From Actinospica robiniae DSM 44927 (GTDB lineage: Bacteria; Actinomycetota; Actinomycetes; Streptomycetales; Catenulisporaceae): a DNA stretch of 64,000 nt. The translations under genes and the position numbers were made by a program. The stretch covers positions 1,609,372 through 1,673,371 of the forward strand of contig NZ_KI632511.1 in the NCBI RefSeq assembly GCF_000504285.1, written 5' to 3'. The notes beneath the pieces were generated by a model. It was not told the origin of the DNA. It did not search any database and saw only the letters and a list, made by a program, of their open reading frames with translations. This document shows positions 18,520 through 27,428 of this stretch, piece by piece. The number at the start of each line of letters is the position of its first letter. Within the stretch, counting starts at the first letter, position 1.

Positions 18520-18547
18520 CTGCGCTGCAGAACCCTGCGACGGCCGT

Positions 18548-20452
18548 TCAGTCGAAGATCAGGTCGAACTCTTCGGCCGTGCCGAGCGTGGCCGCGTCCG
18601 CGATCAGCGATGTGGTGCTGTTCGCGGCGTCGACATACTTGCTGTTCGCGTGGGACTTGAGACTGATGCTCCCATCGGTGTTCGCGATCAGGTCGTACTC
18701 CTCCCACGGGCCGATCGCCGTGCGGTTCGCGATCAGGGCGGATGCGCCCGCGTTGTCGGCGGTGACGTAGTCGCCGTCCGCGTGCGAGCGGAAGCTGACG
18801 CTGCCGTCGCTGTTGTGGATCAGGTCGAACGTCTCCCAGCCCCCGATCGCGGTGCGGTTCGCGATCAGTGCGGCGGCTCCGGCGTTCTCCGCGGTGACGT
18901 AGTCGTTGTCCGCGTGGGCGCGCAGGCTCACCGGCACGGTGTCGTAGACGAGGTCGAACTCCTCCCACGGGCCGATCGCGGTGCGATTGGCGATCAGCGC
19001 CGACGCGCCCGCGTTCTCGGCGGTGACGATCTTCTGGTCGTTGTATGCACGGAAGCTGACGCTGCCGTCGGAGTTATGGATCAGGTAGAAGGTCTCCCAC
19101 GGCCCCGGGGCCCCGCGGTTCGCGATCAGCGGCGAGCTGCCGTTGCTCTCGGCGGTGACCCAGTCGCCGTCGGAGTGGGCTCGCAGATTCAGCGTGCCGT
19201 TCTCGTCGAGGAACATGTCGAAGGTCTCGTTCGTGCCGATCGAGGTGGCGTCCGCGATCAGCGAGGTCGTGCTGTTGGCCGCGTCGACGTACTTGCCGTT
19301 GGCGTGGGCGTGCAGGCTGATCACAGACTCGGTGTTCGGTGCGAACGTGGTGGTGTTGTTCGTGTAGCCGGCGGCAACGATGTTCGCCTGCACGGCGTTC
19401 TCGGTGGCGTCGGTGGGGAACCCGGCGGTGACGGCGCCTTCGAAGAACTCACCCTTGCCCTTCGGGCTGTTGTCCCCGCCGGTGCCCAGCTCGATCGAGG
19501 GCTGCACCTTCATCGGGTTGTAGCCGTTGGGCAGCGCGCCCGAGTACGACTGGGTCAGCCCGCCGGACTGCCCGTTGCCGTACTTCAGCGTGAAATTCGT
19601 GGTGCCGTTGTTCTTCTCCCACGCCGAAACGAAGGAGCCGGTCTCGCTGGGGATGCTCGACGGGTTGGGGCCGGCGTTGCTGAAGTACATGCCGTTCTCG
19701 AGGTCGCCGCCGACCCAGGGGCCGGAGCCGGAGCAGCCGCCGGTCCAGCACGCCGTGCCCCAGTAGATGGCGTTCATGGTCGAGTCGCCGTCGTCCGAGT
19801 CGTTGGTCTCGGCCGAGCCGAAGTCGAAGCAGCACAGTCCACTGGTGAGGTTCGACGAGGTCAGCATGTACATGCCCTCAGGCTGCGAGCCGGTGGGCAC
19901 GTTCTTGACGTTGTTGTTGCGGTAGCCGGTGCCGATGTTGTTGACCAGGACGCCGTAGGCCGGCTGACCGCCGATGGTGACCGGCAGCGCCATCGCGTCC
20001 GCGCCGATGTCGGCGCCGTTGGTGCCAGGCCCGGCGAGGCCGCTCGAGCAGCCGGAGCAGGAAGTGCCGGGCGAGATCGGCAGGTTGTTCACATTGCCGG
20101 TCTGGTCGTAGAGCAGGGTGATCGTGCAGGTCGTGCCGGAGCAGAAGGAGACCTGCGGCGCCGAATTGACGACCCCGCCGGCTGCCTGGAGGCTGATGTT
20201 CAGGGTGCTGTTATCCGAGGCGCGCTGGATCTGGTAGAGCGGACCGTTGTAGGAGGCGAACATTGCGCGGGTGGTGCTATAGGCCGCCTCGCACGGCGTG
20301 CCGCCGGACGCGTAGATGTCGCAGGGCAGGGCGGAAGCGGCGGCAGCGGCCCGCGGCGCGGCCGTACCGGATAACGGCACTGCGATCGCCAAGGCCAGCA
20401 GCAGTGCGAACAACAGCCGCGCGCGCCGTCGGACTGGGTTCAGGACATGCAC
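18548..20452 (-). CDS. Secreted GH54 alpha-L-arabinofuranosidase with six fascin-type repeats
   Basis: The 634-residue preprotein starts at GTG 20452, 6 nt after GGAGG. Residues 1-45 are a Sec signal peptide (RRRARLLFALLLALAIAVPL...). The GH54 catalytic domain (about 46-365) opens PCDIYASGGTPCEAAYSTTRA. E252 in DLENGMYFS and D327 in GGDNSPKG match the nucleophile and acid/base of fungal AbfB. Fungal GH54 enzymes carry a CBM42 at the C-terminus; this one instead has six units of about 43 residues (378-634, motif VTAENAGASALIANRTAIGPWE), i.e. two fascin-like beta-trefoils, likely carbohydrate binding. It would release arabinose from arabinan or arabinoxylan outside the cell. A GTTCCGGAAC site controls its promoter. 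Confidence 0.92.
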   Translation of the reverse strand: MHVLNPVRRRARLLFALLLALAIAVPLSGTAAPRAAAAASALPCDIYASGGTPCEAAYSTTRAMFASYNGPLYQIQRASDNSTLNISLQAAGGVVNSAPQVSFCSGTTCTITLLYDQTGNVNNLPISPGTSCSGCSSGLAGPGTNGADIGADAMALPVTIGGQPAYGVLVNNIGTGYRNNNVKNVPTGSQPEGMYMLTSSNLTSGLCCFDFGSAETNDSDDGDSTMNAIYWGTACWTGGCSGSGPWVGGDLENGMYFSNAGPNPSSIPSETGSFVSAWEKNNGTTNFTLKYGNGQSGGLTQSYSGALPNGYNPMKVQPSIELGTGGDNSPKGKGEFFEGAVTAGFPTDATENAVQANIVAAGYTNNTTTFAPNTESVISLHAHANGKYVDAANSTTSLIADATSIGTNETFDMFLDENGTLNLRAHSDGDWVTAESNGSSPLIANRGAPGPWETFYLIHNSDGSVSFRAYNDQKIVTAENAGASALIANRTAIGPWEEFDLVYDTVPVSLRAHADNDYVTAENAGAAALIANRTAIGGWETFDLIHNSDGSVSFRSHADGDYVTADNAGASALIANRTAIGPWEEYDLIANTDGSISLKSHANSKYVDAANSTTSLIADAATLGTAEEFDLIFD

Positions 20453-20640
20453 GAACAACCTCCGTACATCGGTTTTGAGCCCGCCTGCCGCGCAGGACGG
20501 GAGTGGGGCGGGGGCCGGGCTGTCACGCCGAAGCGCCATGCGCCATCGCCGGTGGGCGACGAGGGCGAGTCGTCGAATGCTTCCGGGACGGCTTCGCGGT
20601 GATCTGCGGGTACGCGGAGGCGTCCGGTGACGCAGCACAC

Positions 20641-20692
20641 ATATTCAGCCGACCATGGACATAAGTCAAGAGACTGGCCAGGTTCCGGAACC
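20641..20692 (-). promoter_or_regulatory. GH54 promoter with GGTTCCGGAACC operator
   Basis: On the minus strand TTGACT (20669-20664) and GAATAT (20646-20641) are 17 nt apart. The 12-bp palindrome GGTTCCGGAACC (20681-20692) ends 11 nt upstream of the -35 box. The same spacing recurs at the GH18 and GH3 promoters. Confidence 0.75.
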
Positions 20693-20761
20693 AGATGTCC
20701 TCTCCGGTTCTGCGCGAAGTCGGTCCAACGCGGAAGGTGGCGGCATTCGACCCCGCAAGCC

Positions 20762-20786
20762 TTGACAACTCGATTGGACTAGACCA
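20762..20786 (+). promoter_or_regulatory. GH19 chitinase promoter with DasR-like site
   Basis: TTGACA (20762-20767) is followed by TGGACTAGACCA (20775-20786), one mismatch from the DasR consensus TGGTCTAGACCA, between -35 and -10. Twenty-nine bases from TTGAC onward align without gaps with the GH18 chitinase promoter. Confidence 0.7.
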
Positions 20787-20930
20787 CCCTCGCACCGTAC
20801 GGAGGCTCGGCGCAGCGCTGTCATGCCCTACCCACCCCACGCTCGTGGCAGAGGCCGCCGAAGGTTCCGTGGTCGCGCACCTGTATCAGGGCTCGATTCC
20901 CACCACGCCATGAAGCGAGGGACCCACCGG

Positions 20931-22058
20931 ATGAGACCGACGAAGCATTCATTCACCCACGCCGTCCGCCGCCGCGCCGTAGCCGTCCTCGGAGCGCTCG
21001 CGCTCCTGACCGGCATCGGCGTCGGCACCGCCACCGTCGCCCAGGCCGCCAGTACCGGGGCGATCACCGGCTACCAGGGGCTCTGCCTCGATGACCGCAG
21101 CGCCAGCACCGCGCTGTTCAACCCGATCCAGGTCTACACCTGCAACGGCACGAACGCCCAGCAGTGGACCGTGCAGTCCAACGGCACCCTCCAGGTGCTC
21201 GGCATGTGCCTCGACGTGTCCGGCGCCGGCACCGCGAACGGCACCCTGGTCGACCTCTACACCTGCAACAACACCGTCGCGCAGGTCTGGCAGCCCGGCG
21301 GGAACGGGGTGCTGATCAACCCGAACTCCGGCAAGTGCCTGGACGACACCGGGTGGGGCGGTTCGGGCACTCAGGTCCAGATCTGGGCGTGCTCCGGAGG
21401 GGCCAACCAGTCCTGGACCGTGCCCGGCGGCGGCAGCACCGCCGGCGGCGGCTCGTTCGTGGTCAGCGAGGCGCAGTTCGACCAGATGTTCCCGAGCCGC
21501 AACTCGTTCTACACCTACAGCGGGCTCGTCGCAGCACTGAATTCGTACCCTGCCTTTGCCACCACCGGCGGCACCACGGTCGAGAAGCAGGAGGCTGCGG
21601 CGTTCCTGGCCAACGTCGACCACGAGACCGGCGGACTGGTCTACGTCAACGAGATCGACCAGTCCGGGGACTACTGCGCCTCCGAGTCCTACGGCTGCCC
21701 GGCCGGCACCTACGCCTACTACGGCCGCGGCCCGCTGCAGATCTCGTGGAACTTCAACTACGAAGCCGCCGGCCAGGCCATCGGCCAGGACCTGCTCGAC
21801 AACCCCAACCTGGTCTCCACCAACGCGGCCATCGCCTGGGAGACAGCACTCTGGTACTGGTTCACCGGCACCGGAAACGGCTCCGTCACCTCCCACCAGG
21901 CCATGACCGGCGGCTCAGGCTTCGGCGCCACCATCCGCGCCATCAACGACATCGAATGCAACGGCGGCAACACCGCCGAGATGCAGGACCGGGTCAACGA
22001 CTACGAATCCTTCACCTCCATCCTCGGCGTCTCCCCCGGCGGCAACCTCACCTGCTGA
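20931..22058 (+). CDS. Secreted GH19 chitinase with N-terminal ricin-type (CBM13) lectin
   Basis: The 375-residue preprotein starts at ATG 20931 after GAGGG; an upstream in-frame ATG at 20910 lacks a ribosome site. A Sec signal (AVRRRAVAVLGALALLTGIG...) ends near residue 40. The ricin-B lectin (about 43-165) shows repeated CLD and QxW elements (GKCLDDTGWGGSGTQVQIW). After a glycine-rich linker comes the GH19 domain (about 180-370) with catalytic E232 in FLANVDHETGG and YYGRGPLQISWN. It hydrolyses chitin by inversion. It is divergent from GH54 and shares its 478-bp control region; the DasR-like site would tie it to GlcNAc/chitosugar sensing. Confidence 0.93.
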   Translation: MRPTKHSFTHAVRRRAVAVLGALALLTGIGVGTATVAQAASTGAITGYQGLCLDDRSASTALFNPIQVYTCNGTNAQQWTVQSNGTLQVLGMCLDVSGAGTANGTLVDLYTCNNTVAQVWQPGGNGVLINPNSGKCLDDTGWGGSGTQVQIWACSGGANQSWTVPGGGSTAGGGSFVVSEAQFDQMFPSRNSFYTYSGLVAALNSYPAFATTGGTTVEKQEAAAFLANVDHETGGLVYVNEIDQSGDYCASESYGCPAGTYAYYGRGPLQISWNFNYEAAGQAIGQDLLDNPNLVSTNAAIAWETALWYWFTGTGNGSVTSHQAMTGGSGFGATIRAINDIECNGGNTAEMQDRVNDYESFTSILGVSPGGNLTC

Positions 22059-22079
22059 CCCGGTGACCTGACACGCCTT

Positions 22080-22109
22080 TTCCCCGGCAGCGCCTCCGCT
22101 GCCGGGGAA
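22080..22109. terminator. Bidirectional terminator between GH19 and SGNH genes
   Basis: A 13-bp perfect stem (TTCCCCGGCAGCG arm, 4-nt loop) is centred between two convergent stops. It has T-rich flank on the GH19 side. Confidence 0.85.
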
Positions 22110-22131
22110 CAGGCCGCTCCGAAACCAGGGC

Positions 22132-23760
22132 TCAGTTGTCGACGATCAGGTCGCACTCCTCCCAGCCGCCGATGGCTGTGCGGTTGGCGATCAGAGACTG
22201 GGCACCGGCGGCCTCGGCGGTGACGTAGTCGCCGTTCGCGTCGGCCTTCAGGCTGACGCTGCCGTCCGCGTTGTGGATCAGCTGGAAGGTCTCCCAGGCG
22301 CCGACGACGGTCCGGTTGGCGATCAGCGGCTGCGCGCCGGCGGCTTCGGCGGTGACGAGCAGGCCGTTGGCGTGGGCGCGCAACGCGATGGCGCCGCTGC
22401 CCTCGTCGATCTCGTCGAACTGCTCCCAATAGCCGATCGCGGTCCGGTTGGCGATCAGCGCGGATCCGCCGCCGTTCTCCGCGGTGACGTAGTCGCCGTT
22501 CGCGTGTGCCCGCAAGGAGATCACCGGCAGGTTCGGCGGGGTGAACAGGCCGAGGTTCACCGCGTTGGCGATGGCCTGGTAGCCGGCGTCGTTCGGGTGC
22601 AGGTGGTCGCCGCTGTCGTAGGCGGGCAGGTACCAGGTCGGATTCGACGGGTCGTGCGTCGCGGCGTCCTGGTCGATCACCCCGTCGCAGCCGCTACCCG
22701 AGCCGCGGATGAAGGCGTCGATCGCCTCCCGGGCCGATTCGCCCGAGGAGTTCCAATAGCCCGCACCCTGATACGGGGTGAGCGTGGAGCAGATGAACTT
22801 GATGCCGTTCTGGTGCGCCAGCGCGATCAACTGCTGAACACCGGCGATCAATTGCGCGGCGGTGGGTTGCGGACTGGTCGAACCCAAATCGTTGATCGGG
22901 TCGTCGGAGAAGATCACCCAACGCACGCCCGGCTGCCCGAGCACGTCCCGGTCGAAGCGGCCCAGCGCGCTCTGCCCGCTGCCGTCCACCAGCAGCCGAT
23001 TACCGCTGATGCCTTCGTTGATCACCCCGACGGTGTCTCCCGCCCCCACGAGCCGCGAGGCGAGGTCGTTGGGCCATCGCGTGTTCGCGTTCTGACTTGA
23101 GGCGTACCCGTCGGTGATCGATGCTCCGAAGGTCACCACGGAGCCCTGCGAGGCGGAGTTGAGCACGTCGAGGTTGGACAGGAAGTAGTAGCTGCCCGTG
23201 GTCTGGGCACCGGAGAGGCTCGCGGCACCGGCGACGTCGCCGGACGCGATGTAGTTGGTCTGCGTGCCCTGCCGGTGATAGGTCGAGGCGCCCGTCGAGT
23301 TGGGCAGGTAGAAGCTGACGGTGAGGTTCGTCAGCGCGGGCACGGCGTAGCTCACCGGGTCGCTGAAGCCAGTGCCTCCGGCGGGGATGGTGATAGTGGC
23401 CGACCCGCCGAAGGTCAACGAGGTGTCCGTGCCGGCCGTGATCGAGGAGCCGGAGCCGGACCGGGCCAGGTGGACGTCGGTCACGGTCAGGGGCGCGCTG
23501 CCGAAGACGTTCGAGATCTGGATCCGCGCCTCGGTTCCGCTGATGCTCGTGTGCACGATCTGACGGATGGTCTGCCCGCTGAAGGACGCACCCCCGCTCT
23601 CGGGTGCCGCGCCCCAGGTCCCGGTCCAGTAGCCGCTGGTGGGATCGGCCGCAGCAGCGCGGGCCGTGGTCGCGAGCCCGGTGCTGAGGAACGCCGATGC
23701 GGTGACGAGCGCCGTGGCGTAGGCGGTTACGCGGCGAGCGAGTGTCGATGGGATAGGCAT
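22132..23760 (-). CDS. Secreted SGNH/GDSL hydrolase with a fascin-type trefoil
   Basis: The 542-residue preprotein starts at ATG 23760, after GGGGA. Following a Sec signal (to about residue 40) come a beta-sandwich part (WTGTWGAAPESGG...) and an SGNH hydrolase domain. Block I is VVTFGASITDGYAS with S214 as nucleophile; block III N lies in GISGNRLL; block V is DSGDHLHPND with Asp and His. Residues from about 415 form three fascin-like units (VTAENGGGSALIANRTAIGYWE). It probably removes acyl groups from polysaccharides. Its start lies 15 bp after the stop of the GH71/99 gene, so the two form an operon. Confidence 0.88.
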   Translation of the reverse strand: MPIPSTLARRVTAYATALVTASAFLSTGLATTARAAAADPTSGYWTGTWGAAPESGGASFSGQTIRQIVHTSISGTEARIQISNVFGSAPLTVTDVHLARSGSGSSITAGTDTSLTFGGSATITIPAGGTGFSDPVSYAVPALTNLTVSFYLPNSTGASTYHRQGTQTNYIASGDVAGAASLSGAQTTGSYYFLSNLDVLNSASQGSVVTFGASITDGYASSQNANTRWPNDLASRLVGAGDTVGVINEGISGNRLLVDGSGQSALGRFDRDVLGQPGVRWVIFSDDPINDLGSTSPQPTAAQLIAGVQQLIALAHQNGIKFICSTLTPYQGAGYWNSSGESAREAIDAFIRGSGSGCDGVIDQDAATHDPSNPTWYLPAYDSGDHLHPNDAGYQAIANAVNLGLFTPPNLPVISLRAHANGDYVTAENGGGSALIANRTAIGYWEQFDEIDEGSGAIALRAHANGLLVTAEAAGAQPLIANRTVVGAWETFQLIHNADGSVSLKADANGDYVTAEAAGAQSLIANRTAIGGWEECDLIVDN

Positions 23761-23775
23761 GGATGTCCCCTGCAA

Positions 23776-25395
23776 TCAGTGCCCTGCGGTTCCGGTGCTC
23801 CACAGGACGGTTCCGGCCGAGTTGTATATGACGGTGTTGCCATCGTTCTGCACGGAGAGGTAGGCGCCGTTGTCGCCGGCGGTGTTGCTGGCCCACAGCG
23901 GGCTGCCGGAGGCGTTGTAGATGACGAAGTTGCCGTCGCCCTGCATGATCGCCTTGGCGCTGGCCTGGCCGGCGGTGCCCGAGGCCCACAGCGCGGTGCT
24001 GCCCTGGTAGAGCACGAGGTTGCCGTCGCCGCCGAGGATCAGTTGGAACCGGCCGTCGCACGAGGTGATGGACTGGTTCACGGTGATCTGCTGGTTGCCG
24101 GTCATCTGGCCGCACCCGGGGGTGGCGCCACCGGTGGAGGAGCCGGGGTTGGGCACGGTGGGCCGGGTGGCGGTGAGCGCGATCTGGCCCTTGAGCATCC
24201 GGCCGCCGTCGTTCGTCAGGCGCATGTAGTAGTCGGCGGAGCAGGCGGTGCCGTCCTCATCCAGGGAGAGCAGGCCGGAGCCGGCGGGCACGGCGGCTTG
24301 GGTGGCGGCGGTGTGCAGGATCTGGTTGCCCTCGCCGTACTCGTCGAACATCGAGATGTAAATACCCTGAGCGCCGACGCGCACCATGTTGTAGAACTGG
24401 CCCCACATGAAGTCGCCGTGCGCGCGCTGGCGGGCGGAGAGGTCCCCGGGCAGAACACACGGCTGGTAGTCGATCCCGTTGCCGTTGCAGGAGGACTGGT
24501 CGCCGACGTTGACGTTGTTGTAGAAGTTGTTCGAATCCGCGACCGTCCCGATCCGCCCGACCATCCACGGCGAGATCATGTTGAAGGCGTTGTACACGCT
24601 GGAGTACCCGGCCCGCGAGTCGCTCACGCCGGTGCGCCAGTACGTGGGGACGCCGCCCATCACGTAGCAGCCCTGGCTCTTGAACCAGTCGATCACGGAC
24701 AGGCAATCGGAGGCGGACCAGGGGTGGTTGGAGTCGTTGAAGCCGAAGCCCCAGATACCGACGACGGGCTTGCCGTTCTGGTGCGCGTAGGCGGATGACG
24801 ACGTGTACTGCTTCATGTTGGCCGTCCAGTCGGCCGGCATCTCGGTGGCCATGTTCGTCCACCCGCTCGCGTCGTACATGATGTAGAACTTCCGGCCGTT
24901 GGCCTGCGCGGCGGTGTTCACCCTGGCCGTCACCGCGTTGCGGGTCGGTCCTTCGGAGCCGTTCGGGTCGAACCGCTGCAGCGCCGCGGTGTCACACCCG
25001 TTCGCCGCCATCAGCGCGAAATGCTCGTTGACCGTGGACTGGTCGTAGGAGGAGAACAGCGTGGCCTGGGATCCGTTGCCGAGATTCGCGTACCCGGTCT
25101 CATAACCCTTGCTGTAGACCGTCATGTCCGGCCAGGCTTTGATGTTGTTGTTGCTCGGGGACGGAGCCTGCCCCCAGTTGTCGCTCCAGTGCCACCAGCC
25201 GTTGATCGGCGCCCCGTCGCCGATGCACGCGAACCAGCCCTGATAGCCGACGGTGATCTTGCCGACCACGTCGCCGGCGGGCGAGGCGGCGCTGGCCGGG
25301 CTGGTCAGGGCGGAGATGAGCTCGGTTGCGCCCACGGCCGCGACCGTGGTGCCGGCGAGCGCGGTGGACAGAAGCCTGCGTCGAGAGATCGTCAT
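23776..25395 (-). CDS. Secreted GH71/99-like glycoside hydrolase with bulb-type lectin
   Basis: The 539-residue protein has a twin-arginine signal, MTISRRRLLSTALAGTTVAA. The catalytic domain (about 38-400) has the GH71/GH99-like pattern: VGKITVGYQGWFACIGDG, CDTAALQRFDPNGSEGPTRN, KFYIMYDASGWTNM, VVGIWGFGFNDSNHPW, YVMGGVPTYWRTG and QGIYISMFDEYGEGNQI. Related families cut alpha-1,3-glucan or alpha-mannan; the substrate here is not determined. The C-terminus (about 435-539) is a B-type mannose-binding lectin with LGGDGNLVLY and GDGNFVIY. It is the first gene of a two-gene operon with the SGNH hydrolase. The paralogue at 31998-34184 shares the catalytic domain but has CBM6 modules. Confidence 0.82.
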   Translation of the reverse strand: MTISRRRLLSTALAGTTVAAVGATELISALTSPASAASPAGDVVGKITVGYQGWFACIGDGAPINGWWHWSDNWGQAPSPSNNNIKAWPDMTVYSKGYETGYANLGNGSQATLFSSYDQSTVNEHFALMAANGCDTAALQRFDPNGSEGPTRNAVTARVNTAAQANGRKFYIMYDASGWTNMATEMPADWTANMKQYTSSSAYAHQNGKPVVGIWGFGFNDSNHPWSASDCLSVIDWFKSQGCYVMGGVPTYWRTGVSDSRAGYSSVYNAFNMISPWMVGRIGTVADSNNFYNNVNVGDQSSCNGNGIDYQPCVLPGDLSARQRAHGDFMWGQFYNMVRVGAQGIYISMFDEYGEGNQILHTAATQAAVPAGSGLLSLDEDGTACSADYYMRLTNDGGRMLKGQIALTATRPTVPNPGSSTGGATPGCGQMTGNQQITVNQSITSCDGRFQLILGGDGNLVLYQGSTALWASGTAGQASAKAIMQGDGNFVIYNASGSPLWASNTAGDNGAYLSVQNDGNTVIYNSAGTVLWSTGTAGH

Positions 25396-25572
25396 GGTAG
25401 TTCCTCAAACGCGCGAAGCGTGTGTGTGGGTGAGTGAGGGTTCTGCAGGCGGATGAACATGTGGGGTGTCCGCGTCGCCAACGTAGCAGCGCTATTCAGC
25501 TGGATACAGTCAAAACTTCACCAAGACAACCGTTTCCCAAAGGAGCCCGAGGATATGGCTCTAAACAGGTCA

Positions 25573-25582
25573 GTTCCGGAAC
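25573..25582. promoter_or_regulatory. GTTCCGGAAC operator of the GH71/99-SGNH operon
   Basis: The 10-bp palindrome (AGTTCCGGAACC in context) lies 178 nt upstream of the GH71/99 start. A TTGACT further down, at 25514-25509 on the minus strand, may be the -35 box, but it is not 11 nt from the site. The core matches the other five copies exactly. Confidence 0.65.
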
Positions 25583-25662
25583 CTGCCAGCCGCTTCCGGC
25601 TCAACTGAGGCTGCGGCAGTAATACGGAATTCGGTTCGTCAACATCCAGAATTCGGATGGAA

Positions 25663-25694
25663 CCGTGCGGCCCGAGGCATCCCGGGCCGCACGG
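25663..25694. terminator. Terminator of the GH18 gene
   Basis: A 12-bp perfect stem (CCGTGCGGCCCG arm, 8-nt loop) lies 10 nt past the GH18 stop. Confidence 0.8.
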
Positions 25695-25703
25695 CCAGAG
25701 GTG

Positions 25704-27164
25704 TCAGGCCACGTGCCACTGCTGGTTCGAAGTGTCTCCGCACGACCAGATCTGCACCTGGGTGCCCGAGCCGCCGTAGCCGGTGTCGTCGAGGCACTTG
25801 CCCGAGTTCGGGTTGATGAGCTCGCCGTTGGACTGCGCCTGCCACTGCTGCGCGCCGGTGCCGTTGCAGGTGTAGAGCTGCACCTTCGTGCCGTTGGCGG
25901 TCCCCGCTGCGGACACGTCCAGGCACTTGCCGAGCGCCTGGAGCGTGCCGTTCGAGGCCACCGTCCACTGCTGCGCGTTGGTGCCGTTACAGGTGTAGAC
26001 CTGCACGGGCGTGCCGTCAGCGCTGCTCGCGCTACGCACGTCCAGGCACAGCCCCTGATACCCGGTGACCGGTCCGGTCGCGCCGGAGCCGCCGGTGCTG
26101 CCGCCACCGCCACCGGTGCTGCCGCCGCCACCTCCGCTGCCCAGGAAGCCCTTGGTGAACGCGCCGGTGCTCTGCGAAACTCCGCTGCAGGTGGAGGACG
26201 CGGCCCCGCCGGTGCCGCCGGGGCAGGCCTGGTCGCGGTCGACCGACCAGAAGGCGAGTCGCCCGATTCCGTTGCTTTCGGCCCAACTCGCGACCGTGGA
26301 GGCGTCGGAGAGGGTGAAGGTGGAGGCGTCGGAGAGGGTGAAGGTGGAGCCGTCGTCGTTGACGCCGATCATCGGCGTGATGCCGACGTTCGCGTACGAG
26401 TAGGCGGAGTTCACCGCCTTCATCTGGCTGAGCGTGGCCTGCGCCGCGCTGATGGCGGCCTGGCCCATCTCGATGTTGCCCTGGTAGTAGTCCATCGTCA
26501 TGACGTTGACGACGGGGATGGTCACACCCATGTTCTTGGCGTCCTGGAGCAGCGCGGTGCCGTAGTTGTCCAGGCCGCTGGGCAGGACGGGCACGGTGAC
26601 CGACCAGACCAGGCCGGGGTTCGAGGCCTTGAGGTCCTTCATGGCCTGGAAGGTCTGGTCGATGCCGGTGGTGTTGGCGATCGCGGCGCCTTCGATGTCG
26701 AAGTCGAGGTACTGGGTGCCGTAGTCGTTGATGATCGCCTGGTAGCCGGCGTCGATCGTGCTCTGATTGGTGCAGGTGAACGACAGCGGCAGGCCCGCCG
26801 CGCCGCCGGAGGAGACGATGACCTGCGCGCCGGCCGCCTTGGCCGAGGAGATCTCGCCGCCGATGGTCGGGTCCGACCCGATCGGCAGGGTGTCGCCCCA
26901 GATGTCGCTGCAGCCCTCGCCGATGGCGAAGGCCGCGGTGTAGGCGTGCAGGCCGTCCGCGGAGATGACGGAGTTGAGCACGCTCTCCTGCGAGTTGGAC
27001 ATGTCGACGTAGGGCGCGACGTACATCGAACTGGCGGCCTGAGCCGGGCCGGCCAGGGCGACGATGCCTCCGGCCGCCAGTGCGAGCGTGCCGGCGGCGA
27101 TCACCGCCGCGCCTCCGTACCGCGCCGCGCGCGGGCCGAGACCTCCGAGGTTGTCAGGTTTCAT
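25704..27164 (-). CDS. Secreted GH18 chitinase with C-terminal ricin-type (CBM13) lectin
   Basis: The 486-residue preprotein has a Sec signal (to about residue 43), a GH18 barrel (about 45-330) and, after a Gly/Ser linker, a ricin-B lectin (about 365-486). The catalytic DxDxE reads LDFDIEG with E158 as acid; VIVSSGGAAG is the preceding GH18 strand and MTMDYYQ the later one. The lectin resembles that of the GH19 chitinase closely (GYQGLCLD, CNGTNAQQWTV). It cuts chitin with retention. A perfect in-frame duplication of 24 bp gives the octapeptide STFTLSDA twice. The promoter carries both a DasR-like site and the GTTCCGGAAC operator. Start ATG 27164. Confidence 0.92.
   Translation of the reverse strand: MKPDNLGGLGPRAARYGGAAVIAAGTLALAAGGIVALAGPAQAASSMYVAPYVDMSNSQESVLNSVISADGLHAYTAAFAIGEGCSDIWGDTLPIGSDPTIGGEISSAKAAGAQVIVSSGGAAGLPLSFTCTNQSTIDAGYQAIINDYGTQYLDFDIEGAAIANTTGIDQTFQAMKDLKASNPGLVWSVTVPVLPSGLDNYGTALLQDAKNMGVTIPVVNVMTMDYYQGNIEMGQAAISAAQATLSQMKAVNSAYSYANVGITPMIGVNDDGSTFTLSDASTFTLSDASTVASWAESNGIGRLAFWSVDRDQACPGGTGGAASSTCSGVSQSTGAFTKGFLGSGGGGGSTGGGGGSTGGSGATGPVTGYQGLCLDVRSASSADGTPVQVYTCNGTNAQQWTVASNGTLQALGKCLDVSAAGTANGTKVQLYTCNGTGAQQWQAQSNGELINPNSGKCLDDTGYGGSGTQVQIWSCGDTSNQQWHVA
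26296..26343. repeat. 24-bp perfect tandem duplication in GH18
   Basis: Two identical 24-bp units (26296-26319 and 26320-26343) add eight residues in frame between the barrel strands near residue 275. It looks like a recent slippage or duplication event that spares the reading frame. Confidence 0.9.
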
Positions 27165-27352
27165 GGCGCATCCCGATTCTGTGAGGAGAAGCCATCCGGG
27201 CAGCCCGGCATGAGCCCCGGGCGCTGGAGTGGGATTGGTCTCGCCACGGCCGGCCGGGCTCCCGAGTCCTCTGCGCGCGGGCTACGCGCTCTGACACAGA
27301 GGTCCGATGTCCCGGCCGTCATACCGCGGGCACAAGGTGACGCCACGTACGG

Positions 27353-27399
27353 TGGTCTAAACCAATCGGCGCGTCAAGGCTTTTGCGGGGTTCCGGAAC
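27353..27399 (-). promoter_or_regulatory. GH18 promoter: DasR-like site plus GTTCCGGAAC operator
   Basis: On the minus strand GTTCCGGAAC (27390-27399) ends 11 nt (counted from the GGAACC end) before TTGACG (27377-27372). TGGTTTAGACCA, the complement of TGGTCTAAACCA (27353-27364), follows and matches the DasR consensus at 11 of 12 positions. Two control inputs therefore overlap one promoter. Confidence 0.75.
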
Positions 27400-27428
27400 T
27401 GGACCGCCCGGATTCGCCGCATTCATCC

